DNA of 64,000 bases from Flavobacterium sp. CYK-55 (lineage in GTDB: Bacteria > Bacteroidota > Bacteroidia > Flavobacteriales > Flavobacteriaceae): positions 186,001 to 250,000 of the forward strand of contig NZ_JAHCDK010000001.1 of NCBI RefSeq assembly GCF_018413465.1. Direction: 5' to 3'. The notes under the pieces are model-generated. The model did not search any database and had not been told where the DNA came from. It saw only the letters and a list, made by a program, of their open reading frames with translations. Below are positions 14,244-24,929 of the stretch, in pieces. Position 1 is the first letter of the stretch; each line of letters begins with the position of its first letter. Position numbers and translations under genes: made by a program.

Positions 14244-16517
14244 TTAAGGCTTAATAATCAACACCGAAGGCACATTGCTGAGCCATACACTTTGCGAATC
14301 AACAAGTTTTTTCCAACTGTCAAGACTGATGATCATCAAATCTTGTTGGGTGAGAAACTCTTTTTTCATGATGCGGTCTTCGAGCAAATCCATGTGATTC
14401 GGATATTTTTCTTCCAACGAATGTAAGGCACTTTCCATTACAAAATGGGTTTTAACCAAATTGTTGATATCCAACACCGAGATAGATGCGTCACTGTTGT
14501 AAATGAGTCGCTGTGCATAATCAGTCAAGAAAATATCTTCGGCACTAAATAGCGGCATAAAAACGCGTTTAACTTGTTGCAAATCTTTATCGATGAGCAC
14601 ACCGAGCGGCATTTTACATTTTGAAATGATTTGACGCGTGCGTTCATCAAAAGGCGAATTCTCAAACAAACCTTCTTTTCCGGTAAACTTATCGAGTAAA
14701 CGATCTGGATTGATGATGCTTGAAGTAAATCCGAGTACTTTTCCGAGTAAAGTTCCCTCAAAAATTGATTTGCCTAAACCAACGAGTAACAAATCATATT
14801 CACCTTGGTTGGCCACCTCGGCAATATCGTTTTCAATATCTACCGTAGCTTTAAAAAGCGTATTGATTTCTTGCTTGAGGATTTTAGATTCTTCTACAAT
14901 TGGCTCAAATCGAACTTGCTCTAATTCTTCTAAATTGTATGCATGCATTTCGTCGCTCAGGGTTAAATGCATGGCCGTAACCGACGATGCCTCTTTTTGC
15001 TTTTTAACCAAACTGTTGGCCAGCCTGAGTAAGGATTTTCCCTTTTCATTATTGCCAAACGAAATAAGAATTTTGTATTGTCGGCTGAGTTGCTCGCGCA
15101 CTTCGGGCAAATAGGTTTCTTTGGTTTTGAAGGCAAAGTTGATGATGTCTAGCGCTGGTCCAGTCATAAAAGTGGTCACCAAAGCCATAATCACCATCAT
15201 GGTAAAGACTTCTGAAGTGAGCACGCCCAAATCATAACCAATGTTGAGCACAACGAGTTCCATGAGTCCGCGGGTATTCATGAGCGCACCAATGGTGAGG
15301 CTTTCACGCCAGTTTTGCCCGACAAATTTAGCAGCAATAGCACTGCCTAAAAACTTTCCGGCCACCGCTACTGAGATGATGTAACAGGTAACTTCAATCA
15401 GATATGGATCATTGATGAGCCCAATTTGCGTGCGTAATCCGGTAAAAACAAAGAAAAGCGGCAACAGTAAAATAACCGAAACATCTTCAACTTTATCAAT
15501 AAACAAGGATCTGAACTTTGGAATGTCGGGCATAATCGCACCGGTCATAAACGCTCCGAACAAAGCGTGAATACCAATGACTTCGGTGGCATAAGCCGAC
15601 ATAATGAGCGTCAGGAAAAAGATGGCAACAACCGGTTTATTGAGTTTACTTTTGCTTCCGTATAAGTCGCCGATGCGTTTCAAGAAAGGTTTAACAACAA
15701 AAATCATTGTCAAAACATATAACAAAGCCAAACCAATGGTATACAATGAACTTAAAAAAGTTCCGGCTTTGACAATCGCAATCACCGCAGCCAATAAGCA
15801 CCAAGCCGTGATATCATCTGTGGCAGCACAAGTAATAACAATGGTTCCTAAACGGGTTTTGTGCATACCGCGCTCTTGTACAATACGCGCCAAAACCGGA
15901 AAAGCCGTAATACTCATGGCGATACCCATGAATAAGCTGAATGCCAAGAATTCAACACCTACAGGAGCAAATCGATGATAGATATAATACGCCAAGCCAA
16001 TGCCAAGCGCAAACGGAATCACAATACTGGCATGACTGATCACCAATGCATCGTTGGCTTTGTTCTTTAAAACTTTTAAATCGAGTTCCATGCCGATGAC
16101 AAACATGAACAAAATCAGCCCGATTTGGCTCAGAAACTGTAAATTACCTAATGATTCTGCCGGAAACAACACCTGCGAAAACTCAGGCAAATACATCCCG
16201 AGCAAGGATGGACCGAGCACAATTCCGGCAATGATTTCGCCAATAACGCTGGGTTGCCCAATTTTGCGAAACACCCAACCAAACAAGCGAGCCACAATAA
16301 TGATGGTAATGATTTGAGCCAATAAAATCGCAAGCGGGTGATGCAGGTTTTGCATAAACGATTTGACGAATTCACCCCAAAGTGTATTTTTTGAATTGAC
16401 ATGAACAATCGAACGACCGGCTTCAAGCAATTTTCCTTGAGTTAATATCCAATATATGAGCACCGAAAAACCTCCGGTAACCAAAAAGTAAAAAACCGTG
16501 TTCTTGAGTTTGTTCAT
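14244..16517 (-). CDS. CPA2-type cation/proton antiporter with C-terminal Usp-like domain
   Basis: From the ATG at 16517 the protein is 757 residues; an ATG at 16559 is also in frame. After one N-terminal helix and a linker come about 12 membrane helices of the Kef/NhaA-like Na+/H+ exchanger domain (about residues 65-450), including the Kef-type GxxLGPSLLGMYLPE and the ATDDITAWCLLA segment with the ion-binding aspartates. The remaining ~290 residues are cytoplasmic and resemble tandem universal-stress-protein folds. Family members exchange Na+ or K+ for H+. Ion specificity cannot be read here. Confidence 0.88.
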   Translation of the reverse strand: MNKLKNTVFYFLVTGGFSVLIYWILTQGKLLEAGRSIVHVNSKNTLWGEFVKSFMQNLHHPLAILLAQIITIIIVARLFGWVFRKIGQPSVIGEIIAGIVLGPSLLGMYLPEFSQVLFPAESLGNLQFLSQIGLILFMFVIGMELDLKVLKNKANDALVISHASIVIPFALGIGLAYYIYHRFAPVGVEFLAFSLFMGIAMSITAFPVLARIVQERGMHKTRLGTIVITCAATDDITAWCLLAAVIAIVKAGTFLSSLYTIGLALLYVLTMIFVVKPFLKRIGDLYGSKSKLNKPVVAIFFLTLIMSAYATEVIGIHALFGAFMTGAIMPDIPKFRSLFIDKVEDVSVILLLPLFFVFTGLRTQIGLINDPYLIEVTCYIISVAVAGKFLGSAIAAKFVGQNWRESLTIGALMNTRGLMELVVLNIGYDLGVLTSEVFTMMVIMALVTTFMTGPALDIINFAFKTKETYLPEVREQLSRQYKILISFGNNEKGKSLLRLANSLVKKQKEASSVTAMHLTLSDEMHAYNLEELEQVRFEPIVEESKILKQEINTLFKATVDIENDIAEVANQGEYDLLLVGLGKSIFEGTLLGKVLGFTSSIINPDRLLDKFTGKEGLFENSPFDERTRQIISKCKMPLGVLIDKDLQQVKRVFMPLFSAEDIFLTDYAQRLIYNSDASISVLDINNLVKTHFVMESALHSLEEKYPNHMDLLEDRIMKKEFLTQQDLMIISLDSWKKLVDSQSVWLSNVPSVLIIKP

Positions 16518-16678
16518 GGGTAGTTTAGCTAAAGGGCTTACTAAATAAGATGCATTCAAAATTGCTAATTAACGGGCAATTGTCCTACACTTTCGAAAAA
16601 TAATAATAAAAAATTAATATCACCACAAAACCTTATAAATCTGAGCTGTTTTTTGGGTTCCTTTTCTATTGTTTTGTT

Positions 16679-16686
16679 TACCTTTG
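16679..16686 (+). promoter_or_regulatory. -7 promoter element (TACCTTTG)
   Basis: A TAnnTTTG match 19 bp before the ATG at 16706, with TTTG at 16652-16655 as a possible -33 (23-bp spacer). Confidence 0.55.
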
Positions 16687-16705
16687 CCGAACTTTTTAAG
16701 CCTGT

Positions 16706-19057
16706 ATGAAAAACACTATAAAAGTTGGTTTTTGGGAGCGTTTAGCGCGTGTCATCCTCAAGAATAGAATTGCCATTATTGTGGTTATTGCGGCGCTGAG
16801 TCTGTTTTTAGGATTCCAGTGGCGCAATTTGCGCATGACCTTTACCGAGGCTAACTTATTGCCCGAAAAACACTTGGCCAATCGTCAGTATCGCGACTTT
16901 TTGACCAAATTTGGCGAAGAAGGCAACTTAATTGTTTTAGGTTTTAAAGATCCGAAGCTATTTACACCCAAAAATTTTGCGGCTTGGGGCGTGCTCATGC
17001 GTGATTTAAAAAAAGCACCTGAGGTTGAATTGGTCGTTTCATTGAGTGATTTAAAAAAGCTTCAAAAAGACACCATTGCGCAAAAGTTTGAAATGGTTTC
17101 GCTGATTGATCACACCAAAACTTCAGACGAAAAATATCTGCAAAGCATTCGCACTGAGTTATTTCAAAAACTGCCTTTTTACGAAGGTTTGCTGTTCAAC
17201 AAAACCAGCGGAAGTATTCGCGCGGCGGTTTATCTCAAAAAAGAAATCGTCAATACGGCCCAACGAAAAGATTTCATCATCAAAAAGTTGGTTCCGGCGG
17301 TTGAAAATTTTGAAAAACAAACCCAAATTGACCTGCGTGTTTCGGGCATGCCGTACATCAGAACCATCAACGCCGAAGACATGAAAGGTGAAATCGGCTT
17401 GTTTATTGGCGCCGCGCTGTTTATTACCTCGTTTATTTTCTTTCTGTTTTTCCGATCGTTTCGGGCCACCTTTATCTCTATTTGCATTTTGCTTTTGGGC
17501 GTGGTTTGGTCGTTCGGAACCTTAGGATTTTTTGAATACCGCATCACGATTCTCACAGCCATTGTTCCGCCGCTGATTATTGTCATCGGAATAACGAATT
17601 GCATCTTTTTGATCAATAAATATCAGCAAGAAATCAAGCAACACAACAATCAGGCAAAGGCTTTACAGCGTGTGATTTCAAAAATTGGCGTATCCACTTT
17701 AATGACCAATCTAACCACTGCAGCCGGTTTTGCCACCTTTATGATTACCGGAAACGATTTGCTGTATGAATTTGGTTTGGTGACTTCGATCAACGTTATT
17801 ACGGTGTATTTGCTTACGCTGTGTATCGTGCCAATTGTATACAGTTTTATGCCGCTGCCCAAAGAAAAACACTTATACCATTTGAGCAAAAACTATATTT
17901 CATCTTTGCTCAATTGGGTTGAAAACATGGTCAAAACCAAACGCACATTTATTTATGCCGTTTATGTTTTGATGTTGCTGTTTAGTTTGGTAGGTGTCAT
18001 GCAGATGAAAGTTTCGGGCAGTTTGATTGGCGAGTTACCCAAAAGCGCAGCCTTCTTTAAAGACATTTTGTTCTACGAAAAAGAGTTCAACGGTGTCATG
18101 CCGCTTGAAATCATGATTGACACGCACCGCAAAAAAGGGGTCATGAAGCTCTCGACCTTGCGCCGCATGGATGAATTGCAGCAAACCATTGAGCAAATGC
18201 CGGAGCTTTCAAAACCGATTTCGCTCGTGAATTTGGTTAAATATTCTAAGCAAGCCTATTACAACGGCAATCCGGAATACTACGACTTGCCAACTTCGCA
18301 AGAGCAAGCTTTTATCTTGTCATACGCCAAAAATGCCAACAAAAACGCCCAAGACAACTTGATGAAAAGTTATGTTGATGCCGATGGGCGTTACACACGC
18401 ATTACAACCTTCATGCGCGACATTGGAACCGATGAAATGGCGCGTGTTGAAAAACAACTGCAGAGCAAAATTGATTTGATTTTCCCGAAAGAAAAATACA
18501 CGGTAACCTTGACCGGAAAAGCGCTGGTTTTTCAGAAAGGAACTTCGTATTTGGTAGACAACCTCATCGAGTCGCTTATTTTTGCGATCCTGACCATTGC
18601 CGGGCTTATGGCCTATTTGTTCCGTTCGGTTAAGATGGTTTTGGCTTCGGTTATTACCAATATTTTGCCGCTGTGTATTACCTCGGGCATCATGGGTTAT
18701 TTGGGCATTCCGCTCAAACCGTCGACCATTTTGGTCTTTAGCATCGCCTTTGGAATTTCAGTAGACAACGCGATTCAGTTTATGGCCAAGTATCGTCATG
18801 ACTTGATTCAGAGCAACGGAAAAATCAAGAAATCAGTAGTGAGCGCGCTACGCGAAACGGGCATCAGTACCTTTTATACCTCGGTGGTTTTGATTGTTGG
18901 ATTTGCCGTTTTCACGCTTTCGAGTTTTGTAGGAACCATCGCTTTGGGCGGACTGATTTCATGCACTTTGCTTTTTGCGATGTTTGCCAACTTACTGGTT
19001 TTGCCGGCGCTGGTTTTGACCTTTGAGAAAAAACGCACACGCAAAGAAGAAGAATAA
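16706..19057 (+). CDS. MMPL/RND family transporter
   Basis: This 783-residue inner-membrane protein has the RND/MMPL duplication. TM1 at about 22-40 is followed by a periplasmic loop and five helices (about 230-400), then TM7 at about 415-435, a second loop and five more helices (about 610-775). The proton-relay region [18 protein letters not shown] is present in the second half. The length is well below that of tripartite AcrB-type pumps (~1040), which fits the hopanoid/lipid-exporter-like MMPL subgroup. Substrate unknown. No membrane-fusion partner lies next to it. Confidence 0.88.
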   Translation: MKNTIKVGFWERLARVILKNRIAIIVVIAALSLFLGFQWRNLRMTFTEANLLPEKHLANRQYRDFLTKFGEEGNLIVLGFKDPKLFTPKNFAAWGVLMRDLKKAPEVELVVSLSDLKKLQKDTIAQKFEMVSLIDHTKTSDEKYLQSIRTELFQKLPFYEGLLFNKTSGSIRAAVYLKKEIVNTAQRKDFIIKKLVPAVENFEKQTQIDLRVSGMPYIRTINAEDMKGEIGLFIGAALFITSFIFFLFFRSFRATFISICILLLGVVWSFGTLGFFEYRITILTAIVPPLIIVIGITNCIFLINKYQQEIKQHNNQAKALQRVISKIGVSTLMTNLTTAAGFATFMITGNDLLYEFGLVTSINVITVYLLTLCIVPIVYSFMPLPKEKHLYHLSKNYISSLLNWVENMVKTKRTFIYAVYVLMLLFSLVGVMQMKVSGSLIGELPKSAAFFKDILFYEKEFNGVMPLEIMIDTHRKKGVMKLSTLRRMDELQQTIEQMPELSKPISLVNLVKYSKQAYYNGNPEYYDLPTSQEQAFILSYAKNANKNAQDNLMKSYVDADGRYTRITTFMRDIGTDEMARVEKQLQSKIDLIFPKEKYTVTLTGKALVFQKGTSYLVDNLIESLIFAILTIAGLMAYLFRSVKMVLASVITNILPLCITSGIMGYLGIPLKPSTILVFSIAFGISVDNAIQFMAKYRHDLIQSNGKIKKSVVSALRETGISTFYTSVVLIVGFAVFTLSSFVGTIALGGLISCTLLFAMFANLLVLPALVLTFEKKRTRKEEE

Positions 19058-19082
19058 ACGTCTTGATTCACAATCACATTAT

Positions 19083-19090
19083 TATATTTG
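19083..19090 (+). promoter_or_regulatory. -7 promoter element of asnS (TATATTTG)
   Basis: A TAnnTTTG match 19 bp before the ATG at 19110, with TTG at 19063-19065. It shows that the in-frame ATG at 19023, inside the preceding gene, is not the start. Confidence 0.65.
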
Positions 19091-19109
19091 CACTTCAAAT
19101 TTACAAACG

Positions 19110-20543
19110 ATGAAGCATACCAAAATAAAAGACTTATTACAGAGCAACACAACCATCGCCTCTGTCAATGTCAAAGGTTGGGTAAGAACATTCAGAAACA
19201 ACCAGTTTATTGCACTCAATGACGGCTCAACTTTGAGCAATATTCAATGTGTAGTTGACTTTGAAAATACACCTGAAAGCATTTTAAAAAGAATCACCAC
19301 CGGAGCCGCTTTGTCGGTAACGGGTTCTTTGAGTGAAAGCCAAGGTGCCGGACAGAAATACGAAATACAAGCTACTTCGGTAGAGATTTTAGGCGATTCA
19401 GATGCCGAGAAATTCCCGATGCAACCCAAAAAACACTCGCTTGAATTCTTGCGTGAAAATGCGCATTTGCGCGTGCGTACCAATGCTTTTGGCGCGATCA
19501 TGCGCGTGCGTTCGGTTTTGTCATTTGCGGTGCACAGATATTTTCAAGAAAAAGGATTTGTTTATGTAAACACGCCAATCATTACAGGAGCTGATGCCGA
19601 AGGTGCCGGCGAAATGTTTCAAGTAACATCCTTGGATTTGAACCATCCGCCCAGAACCGAAGACGGACAAATTAATTACAAAGAAGATTTCTTCGGAAAA
19701 CACACCAACTTAACGGTTTCCGGGCAATTAGAAGGCGAAACTTTTGCAATGGCACTCGGTCAGATTTATACGTTTGGACCAACGTTCAGAGCAGAAAATT
19801 CAAATACTTCGCGCCACTTAGCCGAGTTTTGGATGATCGAACCCGAAGTAGCGTTCAATGATCTGGACGACAACATGGATTTGGCTGAAGATTTCATCAA
19901 ATATGTAGTAGGCTATGCTGTAGCGCATTGCGCCGAAGATTTGAAGTTTTTAGAAACGCGTTTGCTGGATGAAGAAAAACAGAAACCGCAGGCAGAGCGC
20001 AGTGAAATGAGCCTTTTAGAGAAACTCAACTTTGTGTTAGAAAACAACTTTAAACGTGTTTCATATACCGAAGCGATTGATATTTTAAAAGATTCAACAC
20101 CGAACAAAAAGAAAAAATTCCAATATATCATTGACCAGTGGGGCGCCGACTTACAAAGTGAACACGAGCGTTTCTTGGTTGAAAAACACTTTAAATGTCC
20201 GGTTATTTTATACGATTATCCGGCCAACATCAAAGCGTTTTACATGCGTTTGAACGAAGACGGAAAAACTGTGCGCGCCATGGACATTTTGTTTCCGGGC
20301 ATTGGTGAAATCGTGGGCGGTTCGCAACGTGAAGAGCGCCACGATGTTTTGGTAGAGAAAATGAAAGCGCTGGGCATTGACGAAGAAGAATTGTGGTGGT
20401 ATCTCGACACGCGCCGCTTTGGAAGCGCGGTTCACTCAGGATTCGGTCTTGGTTTTGAGCGATTGGTATTGTTCGTGACGGGCATGACCAACATTCGCGA
20501 TGTGATTCCGTTTCCGAGAACGCCTCAGAATGCTGAATTTTAA
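19110..20543 (+). CDS. asnS: asparaginyl-tRNA synthetase
   Basis: From the ATG at 19110 ([13 protein letters not shown]) the enzyme is 477 residues. An N-terminal OB-fold anticodon-binding domain (about 15-105) precedes the class II catalytic core. Motif 2 is seen in [25 protein letters not shown], and motif 3 in [31 protein letters not shown]. The latter C-terminus distinguishes AsnRS from bacterial AspRS. It is transcribed from its own promoter and ends at the hairpin at 20554-20579. Confidence 0.97.
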   Translation: MKHTKIKDLLQSNTTIASVNVKGWVRTFRNNQFIALNDGSTLSNIQCVVDFENTPESILKRITTGAALSVTGSLSESQGAGQKYEIQATSVEILGDSDAEKFPMQPKKHSLEFLRENAHLRVRTNAFGAIMRVRSVLSFAVHRYFQEKGFVYVNTPIITGADAEGAGEMFQVTSLDLNHPPRTEDGQINYKEDFFGKHTNLTVSGQLEGETFAMALGQIYTFGPTFRAENSNTSRHLAEFWMIEPEVAFNDLDDNMDLAEDFIKYVVGYAVAHCAEDLKFLETRLLDEEKQKPQAERSEMSLLEKLNFVLENNFKRVSYTEAIDILKDSTPNKKKKFQYIIDQWGADLQSEHERFLVEKHFKCPVILYDYPANIKAFYMRLNEDGKTVRAMDILFPGIGEIVGGSQREERHDVLVEKMKALGIDEEELWWYLDTRRFGSAVHSGFGLGFERLVLFVTGMTNIRDVIPFPRTPQNAEF

Positions 20544-20553
20544 GAAAGATAGG

Positions 20554-20579
20554 AGTCCGGTTTGCGCCGGACTTTTTTA
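20554..20579 (+). terminator. terminator of asnS
   Basis: AGTCCGG and CCGGACT form a perfect 7-bp stem with a 6-nt loop followed by six T residues, 10 bp after the asnS stop. Confidence 0.85.
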
Positions 20580-20594
20580 TACACGAATCAAAAC

Positions 20595-20676
20595 TAGCCC
20601 GGATGGACGCGGAAATCCTTTGGCGCAGCGCAGCGCAGACAAAGATTGCAGCAAACAGCCGGATTAGCTTCAAATA
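20595..20676 (+). repeat. structured intergenic repeat, family 1 copy B (Flavo-1-like)
   Basis: About 82 bp, TAGCCCGGAT...GGATTAGCTTC, with inner arms GGAAATCCTTT and AAAGATTGCAGC around a GCAGCGCAGCGCAG apical part. It has the same plan and orientation as the copies at 9255, 31089 and 42229. It lies between the asnS terminator and the rpoN promoter, so if transcribed it would need its own start. Confidence 0.65.
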
Positions 20677-20702
20677 AAAATTAAAAATACACCGCATTTT
20701 TT

Positions 20703-20710
20703 TAATTTTG
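20703..20710 (+). promoter_or_regulatory. -7 promoter element of rpoN (TAATTTTG)
   Basis: A TAnnTTTG match 25 bp before the rpoN ATG at 20736. Confidence 0.5.
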
Positions 20711-20735
20711 AAACGCTCAAAAAATTTGATTTTTT

Positions 20736-22202
20736 ATGCTCAAACAAGGTCTAAATCTTAAATTATTACAGAAACTTTCGCCACAGCAAATTCAGCTCAT
20801 GAAGTTGATTCAATTGCCGACGCAGGCTTTTGAACAGCGCATCAAAGAAGAATTGAATGAAAATCCGGCGCTTGAAGCGGGCAAAGAAGAAGACGAATCG
20901 TATGAAAAAGACGAATTTGACAACCAAGATGAATATGATGATTTTGATGACAACGAGAGCATTGAAACCGATGACATCAACATTGACGAATATCTGAGCA
21001 ACGACGAAACGCCTGATTATAAAACCCAGACCAACAATTACAGCGATGATGATGAGCGCAGAGAAACGCCATTGGCTTCGGCGGTGAGTTTTCATCAAGA
21101 CCTCATCAACCAACTCAATACGTTTATTTTGAGCGATGAAGACCGCGAAATTGCTGAGTTTTTGGTGGGTAGTATGGATGATGCAGGTTACATCAGACGC
21201 AGCTTGATGGACATTGTGGACGATATGGCTTTTACGCAAGGTATTTATACCGACGAGAAAACCGTTGAGCGCATTTTGCATATTGTGCACGAACTTGAAC
21301 CTTCAGGTGTGGGCGCGCGCGATTTGCAAGAATGTTTGCTGTTGCAACTCAAACACAAAACACCCACTGAATCTGTAGCGCACGCCACCGATATTATTGA
21401 AGAGCATTTTGAGGCTTTTACGCGCAAGCATTACGAAAAATTGCAGCAAAAACTGGGCATCAGCAATGAGCAACTCAGAAAAGCCATTCACGAGATTGAA
21501 AAACTCAATCCAAAACCCGGCGGATCGTTTGCAAGCAATACCAAAATCACCGAAAATGTGATTCCTGATTTTGCCATTCGCATCAACGAAGGCGAGCTTG
21601 AACTTACGCTCAATGGCCGAAATGCGCCTACTTTGCACGTTTCACGAGAGTATCAAGAAATGCTGCAGACCTATAAAATGTCAAAAGAAAAAACCTCATC
21701 GCAAAAAGATGCGGTGTTGTTTATCAAACAAAAACTCGATTCGGCCAAATGGTTTATTGATGCCATCAAACAACGTCAAGAAACACTTTTTGTAACCATG
21801 ACCGCCATTATGGAATATCAGCGCAATTACTTTTTAGAAGGCGATGAAACCAAGCTCAAGCCGATGATTTTAAAGGATATTGCCGATCGAGTTGGACTAG
21901 ATATTTCAACCATTTCACGCGTGGCCAACAGTAAATATGTTGAAACGCCTTATGGAACCAAACTGATAAAGGAATTCTTCTCAGAGGCGATGAAAAATGA
22001 TCAAGGCGAAGATGTTTCAACGCTTGAAATCAAGAAAATTCTTCAAAACATTATTGAAGAAGAAGACAAACACAAACCGCTGCCCGACGATCAGCTGGCC
22101 GATATGCTCAAAGAAAAGGGCTATCCGATTGCGCGCCGAACGGTGGCCAAATACCGTGAACTCATGGATATTCCGGTAGCTAGGTTGCGTAAAAAAATGT
22201 AG
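20736..22202 (+). CDS. rpoN: RNA polymerase sigma-54 factor
   Basis: This 488-residue sigma-54 has all three regions. Region I is the glutamine-rich activator-interacting segment (LNLKLLQKLSPQQIQLMKLI, residues 6-25). Region II is a very acidic linker (about residues 48-110, rich in Asp and Glu). Region III includes the core-binding domain, a helix-turn-helix (DISTISRVANSKYVETPYGT) and the RpoN box ARRTVAKYRE near the C-terminus. It directs transcription from -24/-12 promoters with AAA+ activators. No such activator is in the window. The next gene starts 1 bp after its stop. Confidence 0.97.
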   Translation: MLKQGLNLKLLQKLSPQQIQLMKLIQLPTQAFEQRIKEELNENPALEAGKEEDESYEKDEFDNQDEYDDFDDNESIETDDINIDEYLSNDETPDYKTQTNNYSDDDERRETPLASAVSFHQDLINQLNTFILSDEDREIAEFLVGSMDDAGYIRRSLMDIVDDMAFTQGIYTDEKTVERILHIVHELEPSGVGARDLQECLLLQLKHKTPTESVAHATDIIEEHFEAFTRKHYEKLQQKLGISNEQLRKAIHEIEKLNPKPGGSFASNTKITENVIPDFAIRINEGELELTLNGRNAPTLHVSREYQEMLQTYKMSKEKTSSQKDAVLFIKQKLDSAKWFIDAIKQRQETLFVTMTAIMEYQRNYFLEGDETKLKPMILKDIADRVGLDISTISRVANSKYVETPYGTKLIKEFFSEAMKNDQGEDVSTLEIKKILQNIIEEEDKHKPLPDDQLADMLKEKGYPIARRTVAKYRELMDIPVARLRKKM

Positions 22203-22203
22203 T

Positions 22204-22809
22204 TTGAAAAAAATACTTCCGCTTTTTTCGTATGCTTTTCATCCGGTGTTCATTCCGCTGATGGGCTCTTCGCTGTATTTGTATATCTATCGTTCGTTTT
22301 TTGAAATCAACGAAATTCAAATAACCTTGGTGCGGATTGGAATATTGACTTTGTTTATTCCGCTGGTGTTTTTGTATTTTCTTAAAGTAATCGGTAAAAT
22401 TGATTCGATGATGATTCAAAAAGCTGAACAACGCAAAATGCCTTTGGGTTTTCAAGTCATGCTCATGAGTTTGCTATTGATGAGCGTAGAATTATACCAA
22501 AGCATGCCGGGTTTATATGTGTTTTTTTTAGGCGGAATGACCGCAACACTTCTGGCGTTGAGCTTTTTGTTTATGCAAAAAAAAATCAGTCTTCATATGA
22601 TTGGCATCAGCGCCTTGACTGCCTTTGCTATGGGCATTAGTCTTGAAACCGGCGAAAATATGAGCTCACTTATTGCCTTGCTCTTTATAGCTTGCGGAGC
22701 AGTTGCTTCATCAAGATTATCTATGAAGGCACATAATTATTCAGAGTTAACTTTAGGATTTATATCGGGCTTACTTCCGCAAATATTGTTATGGCGTTTG
22801 TGGCTATAA
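22204..22809 (+). CDS. polytopic membrane protein of unknown function, TTG start
   Basis: This 201-residue protein contains five or six hydrophobic helices with few polar loops. The start is a TTG 1 bp after the rpoN stop. No ATG would preserve the first helix, so TTG and translational coupling to rpoN are likely. The general look is that of a small PAP2-like or integral membrane protein, but I see no phosphatase motif and assign no function. Its 3' end overlaps the convergent barrel gene by 6 bp. Confidence 0.75.
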   Translation: MKKILPLFSYAFHPVFIPLMGSSLYLYIYRSFFEINEIQITLVRIGILTLFIPLVFLYFLKVIGKIDSMMIQKAEQRKMPLGFQVMLMSLLLMSVELYQSMPGLYVFFLGGMTATLLALSFLFMQKKISLHMIGISALTAFAMGISLETGENMSSLIALLFIACGAVASSRLSMKAHNYSELTLGFISGLLPQILLWRLWL

Positions 22810-23505
22810 AATGTAGAACATCAGCCCAAGGTTCATAGTGTGCAAATTGATGGTTTCACCTTCAACTTGGGTTCCGTCGCGGAATAAGGGTAAAAAACCG
22901 TAGTATGCATATAAATTCCAACTGTTGTTACCTGCAGCCATGTATATACCGGCTTGCCATTTTCTGAAATCGGGATTGTTGTGTATACGAACTGCGACTA
23001 CATCATCAATATAAACCGATTTACTATATATCAAATAACTGAGCTGAACACCCGAATAAACACGCCAAAACTTATGCCCCACCGGACCTGATGTGCGCCA
23101 TCGAAACTCAATGGGAAGGTCTATAAATAATTCTTCAAATTTATTTTTTTGATAGTCTGAACCAATGGTTTTGGTACTGTAGTATGGATCTCCGTTGATT
23201 CGAGTTATAAACAAACTCTGAAAATAATTTGAGTAAGTTAATCCAAGTCCTGGTGCAATGGCCACGTTTCTGCGTTTGTTGATGGGGAAATCGCGTAAAA
23301 AACCGCCTTTAAATCCGGGTGAGAATCTATTTTGATTCACATTGCCGGGCATATTGAGCAAAATATTATAGGTAAAACCCAAATAGAATTGATCTTCTCT
23401 GTAGAGCGAATCAACAGCAATCATTGGCGACGGAAGCACTTCAGGTTGAATTTCTTGAGCCCAGAACTTGGTCGAGACTATGAGCAGAAAAACAAATTTA
23501 CGCAT
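22804..23505 (-). CDS. outer-membrane beta-barrel protein of unknown function (PorT-like fold)
   Basis: The ATG at 23505 gives 233 residues with a signal peptide (MRKFVFLLIVSTKFWAQ). An upstream in-frame ATG at 23574 would add a non-signal extension. The mature part is a run of amphipathic beta strands ending in LGLMFYIL, typical of small 8-strand outer-membrane barrels. It shares the general plan of the porT product at 24930 but little sequence. I recognise no specific function. Confidence 0.75.
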   Translation of the reverse strand: MRKFVFLLIVSTKFWAQEIQPEVLPSPMIAVDSLYREDQFYLGFTYNILLNMPGNVNQNRFSPGFKGGFLRDFPINKRRNVAIAPGLGLTYSNYFQSLFITRINGDPYYSTKTIGSDYQKNKFEELFIDLPIEFRWRTSGPVGHKFWRVYSGVQLSYLIYSKSVYIDDVVAVRIHNNPDFRKWQAGIYMAAGNNSWNLYAYYGFLPLFRDGTQVEGETINLHTMNLGLMFYIL

Positions 23506-23644
23506 GGGTTTAATTTTGTGGCTTAAAGGTACACAAACCAGATTATATTTTGAATTTAAATGTAAATTTGTCAACGTTGTTCCTGACTATAAATATTGAT
23601 GACCAACAAATGGTTCGAGTTAATCTTATTTCAAAATCTATTTC

Positions 23645-24130
23645 ATGATTATTCTCATAGCCGCAATGGCCGAAAACAGAGCCTTGGGCAAAAACAATCA
23701 ACTTTTGTGGCATTTGCCCGATGATTTCAAGCGCTTCAAGCAGCTTACTTCGGGTCATTTTATTGTTATGGGTCGAAAAACTTTTGAAAGTTTACCCGGA
23801 AAGTTACCCAATCGAACGCACATAATTATATCAAGACAAAAGGATTATGAAATAGAAGGTTGCTTAACGGCTACAAGCCTTGAAAACGGTTTAAAATTAG
23901 TTCCTGAAGGTCAGGATGTTTTTGTAATTGGAGGCGGTCAAATCTACGAACAATCATTGCCGATAGCTGATGTAGTTGAACTTACTCGTGTGCATACTGA
24001 AATGGATGCAGATACTTTTTTCCCGGAAATAAATTTTGATTATTGGCAATTAACTTCAAAAGAATACCATCAAAAAGACGAAAAACACGCTTTTGACTTT
24101 ACTTTTGAAACCTACCTACGCAAGGCTTAA
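23645..24130 (+). CDS. folA: dihydrofolate reductase
   Basis: This 161-residue DHFR reduces dihydrofolate to tetrahydrofolate with NADPH. Typical motifs are AAMAENRALGKNNQLLWHLPDDFKRF (substrate and cofactor loop with the catalytic Asp in LPDD), VMGRKTFESLPGKLPNR (NADPH binding) and VFVIGGGQIYEQSLP. A TAAATTTG element at 23563-23570 is a candidate promoter, 74 bp upstream. ubiE follows 55 bp downstream with its own -7 element. Confidence 0.96.
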   Translation: MIILIAAMAENRALGKNNQLLWHLPDDFKRFKQLTSGHFIVMGRKTFESLPGKLPNRTHIIISRQKDYEIEGCLTATSLENGLKLVPEGQDVFVIGGGQIYEQSLPIADVVELTRVHTEMDADTFFPEINFDYWQLTSKEYHQKDEKHAFDFTFETYLRKA

Positions 24131-24169
24131 ATTGAGTCGCTAAACGTTTTTTGGTTCATGGCTTTGTAG

Positions 24170-24177
24170 TATATTTG
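24170..24177 (+). promoter_or_regulatory. -7 promoter element of ubiE (TATATTTG)
   Basis: A TAnnTTTG match only 8 bp before the ATG at 24186, implying an almost leaderless mRNA if used. Confidence 0.55.
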
Positions 24178-24185
24178 CGCCACTT

Positions 24186-24923
24186 ATGAATGGTACTAAA
24201 AAAATCACGCCTTATAAATCTTCAGACCTGAGCAAAAAAGAGCAGGTTGCCCAAATGTTTGATAATATTTCGGGTAATTATGACGGGTTGAACCGAGTTA
24301 TATCAATGGGAACCGATATGAATTGGCGCAAAAAAGTGATTGCTTTAGTAGCCGAGAAAAATCCAAAAACTGCTTTAGATATTGCTACCGGAACTGCTGA
24401 TTTGGCCATTATGTTGACCCAAACTTCAGCCGAACGCATTGTGGGTTTGGATATTTCAGCGGGCATGCTTGAAGTAGGTAAGCAAAAAGTAACGGCTCAA
24501 AATCTGAATGATAAAGTTGAGCTTATCTTGGCTGATTCAGAAGCTATTCCGTTTGAGGACAATTACTTTGATGCCATTACCGTATCTTTCGGTATCCGAA
24601 ATTTTGAACATCTTGAAAAAGGATTGTCAGAAATTTTGCGCGTACTCAAACCCGGTGGTATTTTTGTCATCTTAGAAACATCAAATCCGACAAAATTCCC
24701 TTTCAAACAAGGTTATCAATTCTACACCCGCTTTATGCTACCCATGATTGGCAATTTATTTTCAAAAGATCAGTCGGCTTATGGATATTTGTCTGAATCG
24801 GCAGCAGCTTTCCCGTTTGGTGAAGAACTCAACAATATTTTACGCAAAATTGGGTTTATAGAAGTGGTCAACAGACCTCAGTTATTTGGCGCCGCGACCA
24901 TTTATTCGGCTTCAAAAAAATAA
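24186..24923 (+). CDS. ubiE: demethylmenaquinone methyltransferase
   Basis: This 245-residue class I SAM methyltransferase catalyses the last step of menaquinone synthesis (and of ubiquinone in organisms that make it; Bacteroidota make menaquinone, so menG is an equivalent name). Motifs are [18 protein letters not shown], the SAM loop [13 protein letters not shown] and the UbiE signature [19 protein letters not shown]. porT begins 6 bp after the stop, so the two form an operon. Confidence 0.95.
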   Translation: MNGTKKITPYKSSDLSKKEQVAQMFDNISGNYDGLNRVISMGTDMNWRKKVIALVAEKNPKTALDIATGTADLAIMLTQTSAERIVGLDISAGMLEVGKQKVTAQNLNDKVELILADSEAIPFEDNYFDAITVSFGIRNFEHLEKGLSEILRVLKPGGIFVILETSNPTKFPFKQGYQFYTRFMLPMIGNLFSKDQSAYGYLSESAAAFPFGEELNNILRKIGFIEVVNRPQLFGAATIYSASKK

Positions 24924-24929
24924 TTATTT

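Noticed and set aside
20230..20697. A 155-codon minus-strand frame across the asnS end and the following gap
   Set aside because: It runs antisense through asnS motif 3, the terminator and repeat copy B; the peptide is low in recognisable structure.
22804..23505. Calling the 233-residue barrel PorT
   Set aside because: The gene at 24930 matches the PorT/SprT sequence and ubiE context far better; this one only shares a barrel plan.
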